DNA from: Mastigias papua
Lineage: Eukaryota > Cnidaria > Scyphozoa > Rhizostomeae > Mastigiidae
Assembly: GCA_964019165.1 (NCBI GenBank)
Contig: OZ025277.1
Coordinates: forward strand, 7,538,889 to 7,602,888
Length of the DNA stretch: 64,000 nucleotides
Direction of reading: 5' to 3'
Shown: positions 9,301-22,700 of the stretch, piece after piece
Layout of the letters: every line of letters begins with the position of its first letter
Numbering within the stretch: the stretch's first letter is position 1
The notes under the pieces: model-generated
What the model was told of the DNA's origin: nothing
Databases searched by the model: none
What the model saw: the letters and a program-made list of their open reading frames with translations, nothing else
Position numbers and translations under genes: made by a program

Positions 9301-12276
9301 GGTTACGTTTGACTATAAGCATGTTAGACATACTGCCAAAGTGTATTCTAAGCGTGTTTTCGTAGTGAATTTAGCAGTTATAATGTCATATGACTATCAG
9401 ATCTGTAATCATTGCTGTATTTTCAGTGTGTGCATACTTACGTATTTTAGGCGCAAAACAAGCAAAGATGCAATGTGCATATACTGTTGTATGATTAAGA
9501 TTGAGTGGATGTGCTTTAGTCTCATGTATTAAACGTCTTTAACATCTATGGTTGCATGTATGTCAGTAGTTTAGACAATGTCTCCTACTCAAATTAGCGT
9601 TAGTCTTTGTTTTCACACTACATACAGCTTGTTTGTGCTCTACAAGTCGTAAAACTGACAGTACTATGCAAGGGTTACATTTCACTATAAGCATGTAAGA
9701 CATACTGCCAAAGTGTATTCTAAGCGTGTTTTCGTAGTGAATTTAGCAGTTATAATGTCATATGACTATCAGATCTGTAATCATTGCTGTATTTTCAGTG
9801 CCGGCATATTTGCGTATTTTAGGCCCAAAACAAGCAAAGATGCAATGTGCATATACTGTTGTATGATTAAGATTGAGTGGATGTGCTTCAGTCTCATGTA
9901 TTAAACGTCTTTTACATCTATGGTTGCATCGATGTCAGTAGTTTAGACAATGTCTCCTACTCAAATTAGCGTTAGTCTTTGTTTTTACACTATATACAGC
10001 TCGTTTGTGCTTTAATAGTCGTAAAACTGACAGTACTATGCAAGGGTTACATTTCACTATAAGCATGTAAGACATACTGCCAAAGTGTATTCTAAGCGTG
10101 TTTTCGTAGTGAATTTAGCAGTTATAATGTCATATGACTATCAGATCTGTAATCATTGCTGTATTGTCAGTGTCTGCATACTTGCGTATTTTAGGCCCAA
10201 AACAAGCAAAGATGCAATGTGCATATACTGTTGTATGATTAAGATTGAGTGGATGTGCTTTAGTCTCATGTATTAAACGTCTTTAACATCTATGGTTGCA
10301 TCGATGTCAGTAGTTTAGACAATGTCTCCTACTCAAATTAGCGTTAGACTTTGTTTATACACTATATACAGCTTGTTTGTGCTCTACAAGTCGTAAAACT
10401 GACAGTACTATGCAAGGGTTACATTTGACTATAAGCATGAAAGACATAATGCCAAAGTGTATTCTAAGCGTGTTTTCGTAGTGAATTTAGCAGTTATAAT
10501 GTCATATGACTATCAGATCTGTAATCATTGCTGTATTGTCAGTGTCTGCATACTTGCGTATTTTAGGCCCAAAACAAGCAAAGATGCAATGTGCATATAC
10601 TGTTGTATGATTAAGATTGAGTGGATGTGCTTTAGTCTCATGTATTAAACGTCTTTAACATCTATGGTTGCATCGATGTCAGTAGTTTAGACAATGTCTC
10701 CTACTCAAATTAGCGTTAGACTTTGTTTATACACTATATACAGCTTGTTTGTGCTCTACAAGTCGTAAAACTGACAGTACTATGCAAGGGTTACATTTGA
10801 CTATAAGCATGAAAGACATAATGCCAAAGTGTATTCTAAGCGTGTTTTCGTAGTGAATTTAGCAGTTATAATGTCATATGACTATCAGATCTGTAATCAT
10901 TGCTGTATTTTCAGTGTCTGCATATTTGCGTATTTTAGGCCCAAAACAAGCAAAGATGCAATGTGCATATACTGTTGTATGATTAAGATTGAGTGGATGT
11001 GCTTCAGTCTCATGTATTAAACGTCTTTTACATCTATGCTTGCATCGATGTCAGTAGTTTAGGCAATGTCTCCTCCTCAAATTAGCGTTAGTCTTTGTTT
11101 TTACACTATATACAGCTTGTTTGTGCTTTAAGAGTCGTAAAACTGACAGTACTATGCAAGGGTTACATTTGACTATAAGCATGTAAGGCATACTGCCAAA
11201 GTGTATTCTAAGCGTGTTTTCGTAGTGAATTTAGCAGTTATAATGTCATATGACTATCAGATCTGTATTCATTGCTGTATTTTCAGTGTCTGCATACTTA
11301 CGTATTTTAGACGCAAAACAAGCAAAGATGCAATGTGCATATACTGTTGTTTGATTAACATTGAGTGGATATGCTTTAGTCTCATGTATTAAACGTCTTT
11401 AACATCTATGGTTGCATCGATGTCAGTAGTTTAGAAAATGTCTCCTACTCAAATTAGCGTTAGTCTTTGTTTTTACACTATATACAGCTCGTTTGTGCTT
11501 TAATAGTCGTAAAACTGACAGTACTATGCAAGGGTTACATTTGACTATAAGCATGTAAGACATACTGCCAAAGTGTATTCTAAGCGTGTTTTCGTAGTGA
11601 ATTTAGCAGTTATAATGTCATATAACTATCAGATCTGTAATCATTGCTGTATTGTCAGTGTCTGCATACTTGCGTATTTTAGGCCCAAAACAAGCAAAGA
11701 TGCAATGTGCATATACTGTTGTATGATTAAGATTGAGTGGATGTGCTTTAGTCTCATGTATTAAACGTCTTTAACATCTATGGTTGCATCGATGTCAGTA
11801 GTTTAGACAATGTCTCCTACTCAAATTAGCGTTAGACTTTGTTTATACACTATATACAGCTTGTTTGTGCTCTACAAGTCGTAAAACTGACAGTACTATG
11901 CAAGGGTTACATTTGACTATAAGCATGAAAGACATAATGCCAAAGTGTATTCTAAGCGTGTTTCCGTAGTGAATTTAGCAGTTATAATGTCATATGACTA
12001 TCAGATCTGTAATCATTGCTGTATTGTCAGTGTGTGCATACTTACGTATTTTAGGCCCAAAAGAAGCAAAGATGCAATGTGCATATACTGTTGTTTGATT
12101 AACATTGAGTGGATGTGCTTTAGTCTCATGTATTAAACGTCTTTAACATCTATGGTTGCATCGATGTCAGTAGTTTAGGCAATGTCTCCTACTCAAATTA
12201 GCGTTAGTCTTGGTTTTTACACTATATACAGCTTGTTTGTGCTTTAAGAGTCGTAAAACTGACAGTACTACACAAG
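9301..12276. repeat. Irregular HOR block J-K-F-F-B3-D/A2-FN-E' (m26-m33)
   Basis: Monomer 9,301 (J) shares GGTTACGTTT and ATGTTAGAC with the monomer at 55,061. Monomer 9,673 (K) has the private GTGCCGGCATATTTG. Two successive F monomers follow (10,045 and 10,417), then B3. A D head carrying the A2 tail marker TTTAGAAAATG stands at 11,161, then FN and E'. Several monomers of the standard order are missing, so this is a rearranged HOR remnant. Confidence 0.7.
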
Positions 12277-15200
12277 GGTTACATTTCACTATAAGCATGT
12301 AAGGCATACTGCCAAAGTGTATTCTAAGCGTGTTTTCGTAGTGAATTTAGCAGTTATAATGTCATATGACTATCAGATCTGTATTCATTGCTGTATTTTC
12401 AGTGTCTGCATACTTACGTATTTTAGGCGCAAAACAAGCAAAGATGCAATGTGCATATACTGTTGTTTGATTAACATTGAGTGGATGTGCTTTAGTCTCA
12501 TGTATTAAACGTCTTTAACATCTATGGTTGCATCGATGTCAGTAGTTTAGACAATGTCTCCTACTCAAATTAGCGTTAGTCTTTGTTTTTACACTATATA
12601 CAGCTCGTTTGTGCTTTAATAGTCGTAAAACTGACAGTACTATGCAAGGGTTACATTTCACTATAAGCATGTAAGGCATACTGCCAAAGTGTATTCTAAG
12701 CGTGTTTTCGTAGTGAATTTAGCAGTTATAATGTCATATGACTATCAGATCTGTAATCATTGCTGTATTTTCAGTGTCTGCATATTTGCGTATTTTAGGC
12801 CCAAAACAAGCAAAGATGCAATGTGCATATACTGTTGTATGATTAAGATTGAGTGGATGTGCTTCAGTCTCATGTATTAAACGTCTTTTACATCTATGGT
12901 TGCATCGATGTCAGTAGTTTAGGCAATGTCTCCTACTCAAATTAGCGTTAGTCTTTGTTTTTACACTATATACAGCTTGTTTGTGCTTTAAGAGTCGTAA
13001 AACTGACAGTACTATGCAAGGGTTACATTTGACTATAAGCATGTAAGGCATACTGCCAAAGTGTATTCTAAGCGTGTTTTCGTAGTGAATTTAGCAGTTA
13101 TAATGTCATATGACTATCAGATCTGTATTCATTGCTGTATTTTCAGTGTCTGCATACTTACGTATTTTAGGCGCAAAACAAGCAAAGATGTAATGTGCAT
13201 ATACTGTTGTATGATTAAGATTGAGTGGATGTGCTTCAGTCTCATGTATTAAACGTCTTTTACATCTATGCTTGCATCGATGTCAGTAGTTTAGGCAATG
13301 TCTCCTCCTCAAATTAGCGTTAGTCTTTGTTTTTACACTATATACAGCTTGTTTGTGCTTTGCAAGTCGTAAAACTGACAGTACTATGCAAGGGTTACAT
13401 TTGACTATAAGCATGTAAGGCATACTGCCAAAGTGTATTCTAAGCGTGTTTTCGTAGTGAATTTAGCAGTTATAATGTCATATGACTATCAGATCTGTAT
13501 TCATTGCTGTATTTTCAGTGTCTGCATACTTACGTATTTTAGGCGCAAAACAAGCAAAGATGCAATGTGCATATACTGTTGTTTGATTAACATTGAGTGG
13601 ATATGCTTTAGTCTCATGTATTAAACGTCTTTAACATCTATGGTTGCATCGATGTCAGTAGTTTAGACAATGTCTCCTACTCAAATTAGCGTTAGTCTTT
13701 GTTTTTACACTATATACAGCTCGTTTGTGCTTTAATAGTCGTAAAACTGACAGTACTATGCAAGGGTTACATTTCACTATAAGCATGTAAGACATACTGC
13801 CAAAGTGTATTCTAAGCGTGTTTTCGTAGTGAATTTAGCAGTTATAATGTCATATGACTATCAGATCTGTAATCATTGTTGTATTGTCAGTGTCTGCATA
13901 CTTGCGTATTTTAGGCCCAAAACAAGCAAAGATGCAATGTGCATATACTGTTGTATGATTAAGATTGAGTGGATGTGCTTTAGTCTCATGTATTAAACGT
14001 CTTTAACATCTATGGTTGCATCGATGTCAGTAGTTTAGACAATGTCTCCTACTCAAATTAGCGTTAGACTTTGTTTATACACTATATACAGCTTGTTTGT
14101 GCTCTACAAGTCGTAAAACTGACAGTACTATGCAAGGGTTACATTTGACTATAAGCATGAAAGACATAATGCCAAAGTGTATTCTAAGCGTGTTTTCGTA
14201 GTGAATTTAGCAGTTATAATGTCATATGACTATCAGATCTGTAATCATTGCTGTATTGTCAGTGTGTTCATACTTACGTATTTTAGGCCCAAAACAAGCA
14301 AAGATGCAATGTGCATATACTGTTTTATGATTAAGGTTCAGTGGATGTGCTTCAGTCTCATGTATTAAACGTCTTTAACATCTATGGTTGCATCGATGTC
14401 AGTAGTTTAGGCAATGTCTCCTACTCAAATTAGCGTTAGTCTTGGTTTTTACACTATATACAGCTTGTTTGTGCTTTAATAGTCGTAACACTGACAGTAC
14501 TACACAAGGGTTACATTTCACTATAAGCATGTAAGGCATACTGCCAAAGTGTATTCTAAGCGTGTTTTCGTAGTGAATTTAGCAGTTATAATGTCATATG
14601 ACTATCAGATCTGTAATCATTGCTGTATTTTCAGTGTCTGCATATTTGCGTATTTTAGGCCCAAAACAAGCAAAGATGCAATGTGCATATACTGTTGTAT
14701 GATTAAGATTGAGTGGATGTGCTTTAGTCTCATGTATTAAACGTCTTTAACATCTATGGTTGCATCGATGTCAGTAGTTTAGACAATGTCTCCTACTCAA
14801 ATTAGCGTTAGACTTTGTTTATACACTATATACAGCTTGTTTGTGCTCTACAAGTCGTAAAACTGACAGTACTATGCAAGGGTTACATTTGACTATAAGC
14901 ATGAAAGACATAATGCCAAAGTGTATTCTAAGCGTGTTTTCGTAGTGAATTTAGCAGTTATAATGTCATATGACTATCAGATCTGTAATCATTGCTGTAT
15001 TGTCAGTGTGTGCATACTTACGTATTTTAGGCCCAAAACAAGCAAAGATGCAATGTGCATATACTGTTTTATGATTAAGGTTCAGTGGATGTGCTTCAGT
15101 CTCATGTATTAAACGTCTTTAACATCTATGGTTGCATCGATGTCAGTAGTTTAGGCAATGTCTCCTACTCAAATTAGCGTTAGTCTTGGTTTTTACACTA

Positions 15201-16740
15201 TATACAGCTTGTTTGTGCTTTAAGAGTCGTAAAACTGACAGTACTACACAAGGGTTACATTTCACTATAAGCATGTAAGGCATACTGCCAAAGTGTATTC
15301 TAAGCGTGTTTTCGTAGTGAATTTAGCAGTTATAATGTCATATGACTATCAGATCTGTAATCATTGCTGTATTTTCAGTGTCTGCATATTTGCGTATTTT
15401 AGGCCCAAAACAAGCAAAGATGCAATGTGCATATACTGTTGTATGATTAAGATTGAGTGGATGTGCTTCAGTCTCATGTATTAAACGTCTTTTACATCTA
15501 TGCTTGCATCGATGTCAGTAGTTTAGGCAATGTCTCCTCCTCAAATTAGCGTTAGTCTTTGTTTTTACACTATATACAGCTTGTTTGTGCTTTAAGAGTC
15601 GTAAAACTGACAGTACTATGCAAGGGTTACATTTGACTATAAGCATGTAAGGCATACTGCCAAAGTGTATTCTAAGCGTGTTTTCGTAGTGAATTTAGCA
15701 GTTATAATGTCATATGACTATCAGATCTGTATTCATTGCTGTATTTTCAGTGTCTGCATACTTACGTATTTTAGGCGCAAAACAAGCAAAGATGCAATGT
15801 GCATATACTGTTGTTTGATTAACATTGAGTGGATGTGCTTTAGTCTCATGTATTAAACGTCTTTAACATCTATGGTTGCATCGATGTCAGTAGTTTAGAA
15901 AATGTCTCCTACTCAAATTAGCGTTAGTCTTTGTTTTTACACTATATACAGCTCGTTTGTGCTTTAATAGTCGTAAAACTGACAGTACTATGCAAGGGTT
16001 ACATTTGACTATAAGCATGTAAGACATACTGCCAAAGTGTATTCTAAGCGTGTTTTCGTAGTGAATTTAGCAGTTATAATGTCATATAACTATCAGATCT
16101 GTAATCATTGCTGTATTGTCAGTGTCTGCATACTTGCGTATTTTAGGCCCAAAACAAGCAAAGATGCAATGTGCATATACTGTTGTATGATTAACATTGA
16201 GTGGATGTGCTTTAGTCTCATGTATTAAACGTCTTTAACATCTATGGTTGCATCGATGTCAGTAGTTTAGACAATGTCTCCTACTCAAATTAGCGTTAGA
16301 CTTTGTTTATACACTATATACAGCTTGTTTGTGCTCTACAAGTCGTAAAACTGACAGTACTATGCAAGGGTTACATTTGACTATAAGCATGAAAGACATA
16401 ATGCCAAAGTGTATTCTAAGCGTGTTTCCGTAGTGAATTTAGCAGTTATAATGTCATATGACTATCAGATCTGTAATCATTGCTGTATTGTCAGTGTGTG
16501 CATACTTACGTATTTTAGGCCCAAAACAAGCAAAGATGCAATGTGCATATACTGTTTTATGATTAAGGTTCAGTGGATGTGCTTCAGTCTCATGTATTAA
16601 ACGTCTTTAACATCTATGGTTGCATCGATGTCAGTAGTTTAGGCAATGTCTCCTACTCAAATTAGCGTTAGTCTTGGTTTTTACACTATATACAGCTTGT
16701 TTGTGCTTTAAGAGTCGTAAAACTGACAGTACTACACAAG
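12277..16740. repeat. Best 12-monomer HOR unit, 4,464 bp (m34-m45)
   Basis: Order A1-B1-C-D-F-E-B2-E-B3-A2-FN-E'. Each type is told apart by private alleles. A2 has TTTAGAAAATG and always precedes the CATATAAC monomer (FN or G). B2 has the tail TTAGACTTTGTTTATAC. B3 has CTATGCTTG and TCCTCCTC. E has GGTTCAG and a CACAAGG end. This copy has no apparent insertion or fusion and is my reference for the HOR. Whether it is the ancestral unit is inference. Confidence 0.8.
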
Positions 16741-19700
16741 GGTTACATTTCACTATAAGCATGTAAGGCATACTGCCAAAGTGTATTCTAAGCGTGTTTT
16801 CGTAGTGAATTTAGCAGTTATAATGTCATATGACTATCAGATCTGTATTCATTGCTGTATTTTCAGTGTCTGCATACTTACGTATTTTAGGCGCAAAACA
16901 AGCAAAGATGCAATGTGCATATACTGTTGTTTGATTAACATTGAGTGGATGTGCTTTAGTCTCATGTATTAAACGTCTTTAACATCTATGGTTGCATCGA
17001 TGTCAGTAGTTTAGACAATGTCTCCTACTCAAATTAGCGTTAGTCTTTGTTTTTACACTATATACAGCTCGTTTGTGCTTTAATAGTCGTAAAACTGACA
17101 GTACTATGCAAGGGTTACATTTCACTATAAGCATGTAAGGCATACTGCCAAAGTGTATTCTAAGCGTGTTTTCGTAGTGAATTTAGCAGTTATAATGTCA
17201 TATGACTATCAGATCTGTAATCATTGCTGTATTTTCAGTGTCTGCATATTTGCGTATTTTAGGCCCAAAACAAGCAAAGATGCAATGTGCATATACTGTT
17301 GTATGATTAAGATTGAGTGGATGTGCTTCAGTCTCATGTATTAAACGTCTTTTACATCTATGGTTGCATCGATGTCAGTAGTTTAGGCAATGTCTCCTAC
17401 TCAAATTAGCGTTAGTCTTTGTTTTTACACTATATACAGCTTGTTTGTGCTTTAAGAGTCGTAAAACTGACAGTACTATGCAAGGGTTACATTTGACTAT
17501 TAGCATGTAAGGCATACTGCCAAAGTGTATTCTAAGCGTGTTTTCGTAGTGAATTTAGCAGTTATAATGTCATATGACTATCAGATCTGTAATCATTGCT
17601 GTATTTTCAGTGTGTGCATACTTACGTATTTTAGGCGCAAAACAAGCAAAGATGCAATGTGCATATACTGTTGTATGATTAAGATTGAGTGGATGTGCTT
17701 TAGTCTCATGTATTAAACGTCTTTAACATCTATGGTTGCATGTATGTCAGTAGTTTAGACAATGTCTCCTACTCAAATTAGCGTTAGTCTTTGTTTTCAC
17801 ACTACATACAGCTTGTTTGTGCTCTACAAGTCGTAAAACTGACAGTACTATGCAAGGGTTACATTTCACTATAAGCATGTAAGACATACTGCCAAAGTGT
17901 ATTCTAAGCGTGTTTTCGTAGTGAATTTAGCAGTTATAATGTCATATGACTATCAGATCTGTAATCATTGCTGTATTTTCAGTGCCGGCATATTTGCGTA
18001 TTTTAGGCCCAAAACAAGCAAAGATGCAATGTGCATATACTGTTGTATGATTAAGATTGAGTGGATGTGCTTCAGTCTCATGTATTAAACGTCTTTTACA
18101 TCTATGGTTGCATCGATGTCAGTAGTTTAGGCAATGTCTCCTACTCAAATTAGCGTTAGTCTTTGTTTTTACACTATATACAGCTTGTTTGTGCTTTAAG
18201 AGTCGTAAAACTGACAGTACTATGCAAGGGTTACATTTGACTATTAGCATGTAAGGCATACTGCCAAAGTGTATTCTAAGCGTGTTTTCGTAGTGAATTT
18301 AGCAGTTATAATGTCATATGACTATCAGATCTGTATTCATTGCTGTATTGTCATTGTCTGCATACTTACGTATTTTAGGCGCAAAACAAGCAAAGATGCA
18401 ATGTGCATATACTGTTGTTTGATTAACATTGAGTGGATATGCTTTAGTCTCATGTATTAAACGTCTTTAACATCTATGGTTGCATCGATGTCAGTAGTTT
18501 AGACAATGTCTCCTACTCAAATTAGCGTTAGTCTTTGTTTTTACACTATATACAGCTCGTTTGTGCTTTAATAGTCGTAAAACTGACAGTACTATGCAAG
18601 GGTTACATTTCACTATAAGCATGTAAGACATACTGCCAAAGTGTATTCTAAGCGTGTTTTCGTAGTGAATTTAGCAGTTATAATGTCATATGACTATCAG
18701 ATCTGTAATCATTGCTGTATTGTCAGTGTCTGCATACTTGCGTATTTTAGGCCCAAAACAAGCAAAGATGCAATGTGCATATACTGTTGTATGATTAAGA
18801 TTGAGTGGATGTGCTTTAGTCTCATGTATTAAACGTCTTTAACATCTATGGTTGCATCGATGTCAGTAGTTTAGACAATGTCTCCTACTCAAATTAGCGT
18901 TAGACTTTGTTTATACACTATATACAGCTTGTTTGTGCTCTACAAGTCGTAAAACTGACAGTACTATGCAAGGGTTACATTTGACTATAAGCATGAAAGA
19001 CATAATGCCAAAGTGTATTCTAAGCGTGTTTTCGTAGTGAATTTAGCAGTTATAATGTCATATGACTATCAGATCTGTAATCATTGCTGTATTGTCAGTG
19101 TGTGCATACTTACGTATTTTAGGCGCAAAACAAGCAAAGATGCAATGTGCATATACTGTTTTATGATTAAGGTTCAGTGGATGTGCTTCAGTCTCATGTA
19201 TTAAACGTCTTTAACATCTATGGTTGCATCGATGTCAGTAGTTTAGGCAATGTCTCCTACTCAAATTAGCGTTAGTCTTGGTTTTTACACTATATACAGC
19301 TTGTTTGTGCTTTAAGAGTCGTAAAACTGACAGTACTACACAAGGGTTACATTTCACTATAAGCATGTAAGGCATACTGCCAAAGTGTATTCTAAGCGTG
19401 TTTTCGTAGTGAATTTAGCAGTTATAATGTCATATGACTATCAGATCTGTAATCATTGCTGTATTTTCAGTGTCTGCATATTTGCGTATTTTAGGCCCAA
19501 AACAAGCAAAGATGCAATGTGCATATACTGTTGTATGATTAAGATTGAGTGGATGTGCTTTAGTCTCATGTATTAAACGTCTTTAACATCTATGGTTGCA
19601 TCGATGTCAGTAGTTTAGACAATGTCTCCTACTCAAATTAGCGTTAGACTTTGTTTATACACTATATACAGCTTGTTTGTGCTCTACAAGTCGTAAAACT

Positions 19701-22700
19701 GACAGTACTATGCAAGGGTTACATTTGACTATAAGCATGAAAGACATAATGCCAAAGTGTATTCTAAGCGTGTTTTCGTAGTGAATTTAGCAGTTATAAT
19801 GTCATATGACTATCAGATCTGTAATCATTGCTGTATTGTCAGTGTGTGCATACTTACGTATTTTAGGCGCAAAACAAGCAAAGATGCAATGTGCATATAC
19901 TGTTTTATGATTAAGGTTCAGTGGATGTGCTTCAGTCTCATGTATTAAACGTCTTTAACATCTATGGTTGCATCGATGTCAGTAGTTTAGGCAATGTCTC
20001 CTACTCAAATTAGCGTTAGTCTTGGTTTTTACACTATATACAGCTTGTTTGTGCTTTAAGAGTCGTAAAACTGACAGTACTACACAAGGGTTACATTTCA
20101 CTATAAGCATGTAAGGCATACTGCCAAAGTGTATTCTAAGCGTGTTTTCGTAGTGAATTTAGCAGTTATAATGTCATATGACTATCAGATCTGTAATCAT
20201 TGCTGTATTTTCAGTGTCTGCATATTTGCGTATTTTAGGCCCAAAACAAGCAAAGATGCAATGTGCATATACTGTTGTATGATTAAGATTGAGTGGATGT
20301 GCTTTAGTCTCATGTATTAAACGTCTTTAACATCTATGGTTGCATCGATGTCAGTAGTTTAGACAATGTCTCCTACTCAAATTAGCGTTAGACTTTGTTT
20401 ATACACTATATACAGCTTGTTTGTGCTCTACAAGTCGTAAAACTGACAGTACTATGCAAGGGTTACATTTGACTATAAGCATGAAAGACATAATGCCAAA
20501 GTGTATTCTAAGCGTGTTTTCGTAGTGAATTTAGCAGTTATAATGTCATATGACTATCAGATCTGTAATCATTGCTGTATTGTCAGTGTGTGCATACTTA
20601 CGTATTTTAGGCGCAAAACAAGCAAAGATGCAATGTGCATATACTGTTTTATGATTAAGGTTCAGTGGATGTGCTTCAGTCTCATGTATTAAACGTCTTT
20701 AACATCTATGGTTGCATCGATGTCAGTAGTTTAGGCAATGTCTCCTACTCAAATTAGCGTTAGTCTTGGTTTTTACACTATATACAGCTTGTTTGTGCTT
20801 TAAGAGTCGTAAAACTGACAGTACTACACAAGGGTTACATTTCACTATAAGCATGTAAGGCATACTGCCAAAGTGTATTCTAAGCGTGTTTTCGTAGTGA
20901 ATTTAGCAGTTATAATGTCATATGACTATCAGATCTGTAATCATTGCTGTATTTTCAGTGTCTGCATATTTGCGTATTTTAGGCCCAAAACAAGCAAAGA
21001 TGCAATGTGCATATACTGTTGTATGATTAAGATTGAGTGGATGTGCTTTAGTCTCATGTATTAAACGTCTTTAACATCTATGGTTGCATCGATGTCAGTA
21101 GTTTAGGCAATGTCTCCTACTCAAATTAGCGTTAGTCTTGGTTTTTACACTATATACAGCTTGTTTGTGCTTTAAGAGTCGTAAAACTGACAGTACTACA
21201 CAAGGGTTACATTTCACTATAAGCATGTAAGGCATACTGCCAAAGTGTATTCTAAGCGTGTTTTCGTAGTGAATTTAGCAGTTATAATGTCATATGACTA
21301 TCAGATCTGTAATCATTGCTGTATTTTCAGTGTCTGCATATTTGCGTATTTTAGGCCCAAAACAAGCAAAGATGCAATGTGCATATACTGTTGTATGATT
21401 AAGATTGAGTGGATGTGCTTTAGTCTCATGTATTAAACGTCTTTAACATCTATGGTTGCATCGATGTCAGTAGTTTAGACAATGTCTCCTACTCAAATTA
21501 GCGTTAGACTTTGTTTATACACTATATACAGCTTGTTTGTGCTCTACAAGTCGTAAAACTGACAGTACTATGCAAGGGTTACATTTGACTATAAGCATGA
21601 AAGACATAATGCCAAAGTGTATTCTAAGCGTGTTTTCGTAGTGAATTTAGCAGTTATAATGTCATATGACTATCAGATCTGTAATCATTGCTGTATTGTC
21701 AGTGTGTGCATACTTACGTATTTTAGGCCCAAAACAAGCAAAGATGCAATGTGCATATACTGTTTTATGATTAAGGTTCAGTGGATGTGCTTCAGTCTCA
21801 TGTATTAAACGTCTTTAACATCTATGGTTGCATCGATGTCAGTAGTTTAGGCAATGTCTCCTACTCAAATTAGCGTTAGTCTTGGTTTTTACACTATATA
21901 CAGCTTGTTTGTGCTTTAAGAGTCGTAAAACTGACAGTACTACACAAGGGTTACATTTCACTATAAGCATGTAAGGCATACTGCCAAAGTGTATTCTAAG
22001 CGTGTTTTCGTAGTGAATTTAGCAGTTATAATGTCATATGACTATCAGATCTGTAATCATTGCTGTATTGTCAGTGTCTGCATATTTGCGTATTTTAGGC
22101 CCAAAACAAGCAAAGATGCAATGTGCATATACTGTTGTATGATTAAGATTGAGTGGATGTGCTTCAGTCTCATGTATTAAACGTCTTTTACATCTATGCT
22201 TGCATCGATGTCAGTAGTTTAGGCAATGTCTCCTCCTCAAATTAGCGTTAGTCTTTGTTTTTACACTATATACAGCTTGTTTGTGCTTTGCAAGTCGTAA
22301 AACTGACAGTACTATGCAAGGGTTACATTTGACTATAAGCATGTAAGGCATACTGCCAAAGTGTATTCTAAGCGTGTTTTCGTAGTGAATTTAGCAGTTA
22401 TAATGTCATATGACTATCAGATCTGTATTCATTGCTGTATTGTCAGTGTCTGCATACTTACGTATTTTAGGCGCAAAACAAGCAAAGATGCAATGTGCAT
22501 ATACTGTTGTTTGATTAACATTGAGTGGATATGCTTTAGTCTCATGTATTAAACGTCTTTAACATCTATGGTTGCATCGATGTCAGTAGTTTAGACAATG
22601 TCTCCTACTCAAATTAGCGTTAGTCTTTGTTTTTACACTATATACAGCTCGTTTGTGCTTTAATAGTCGTAAAACTGACAGTACTATGCAAGGGTTACAT

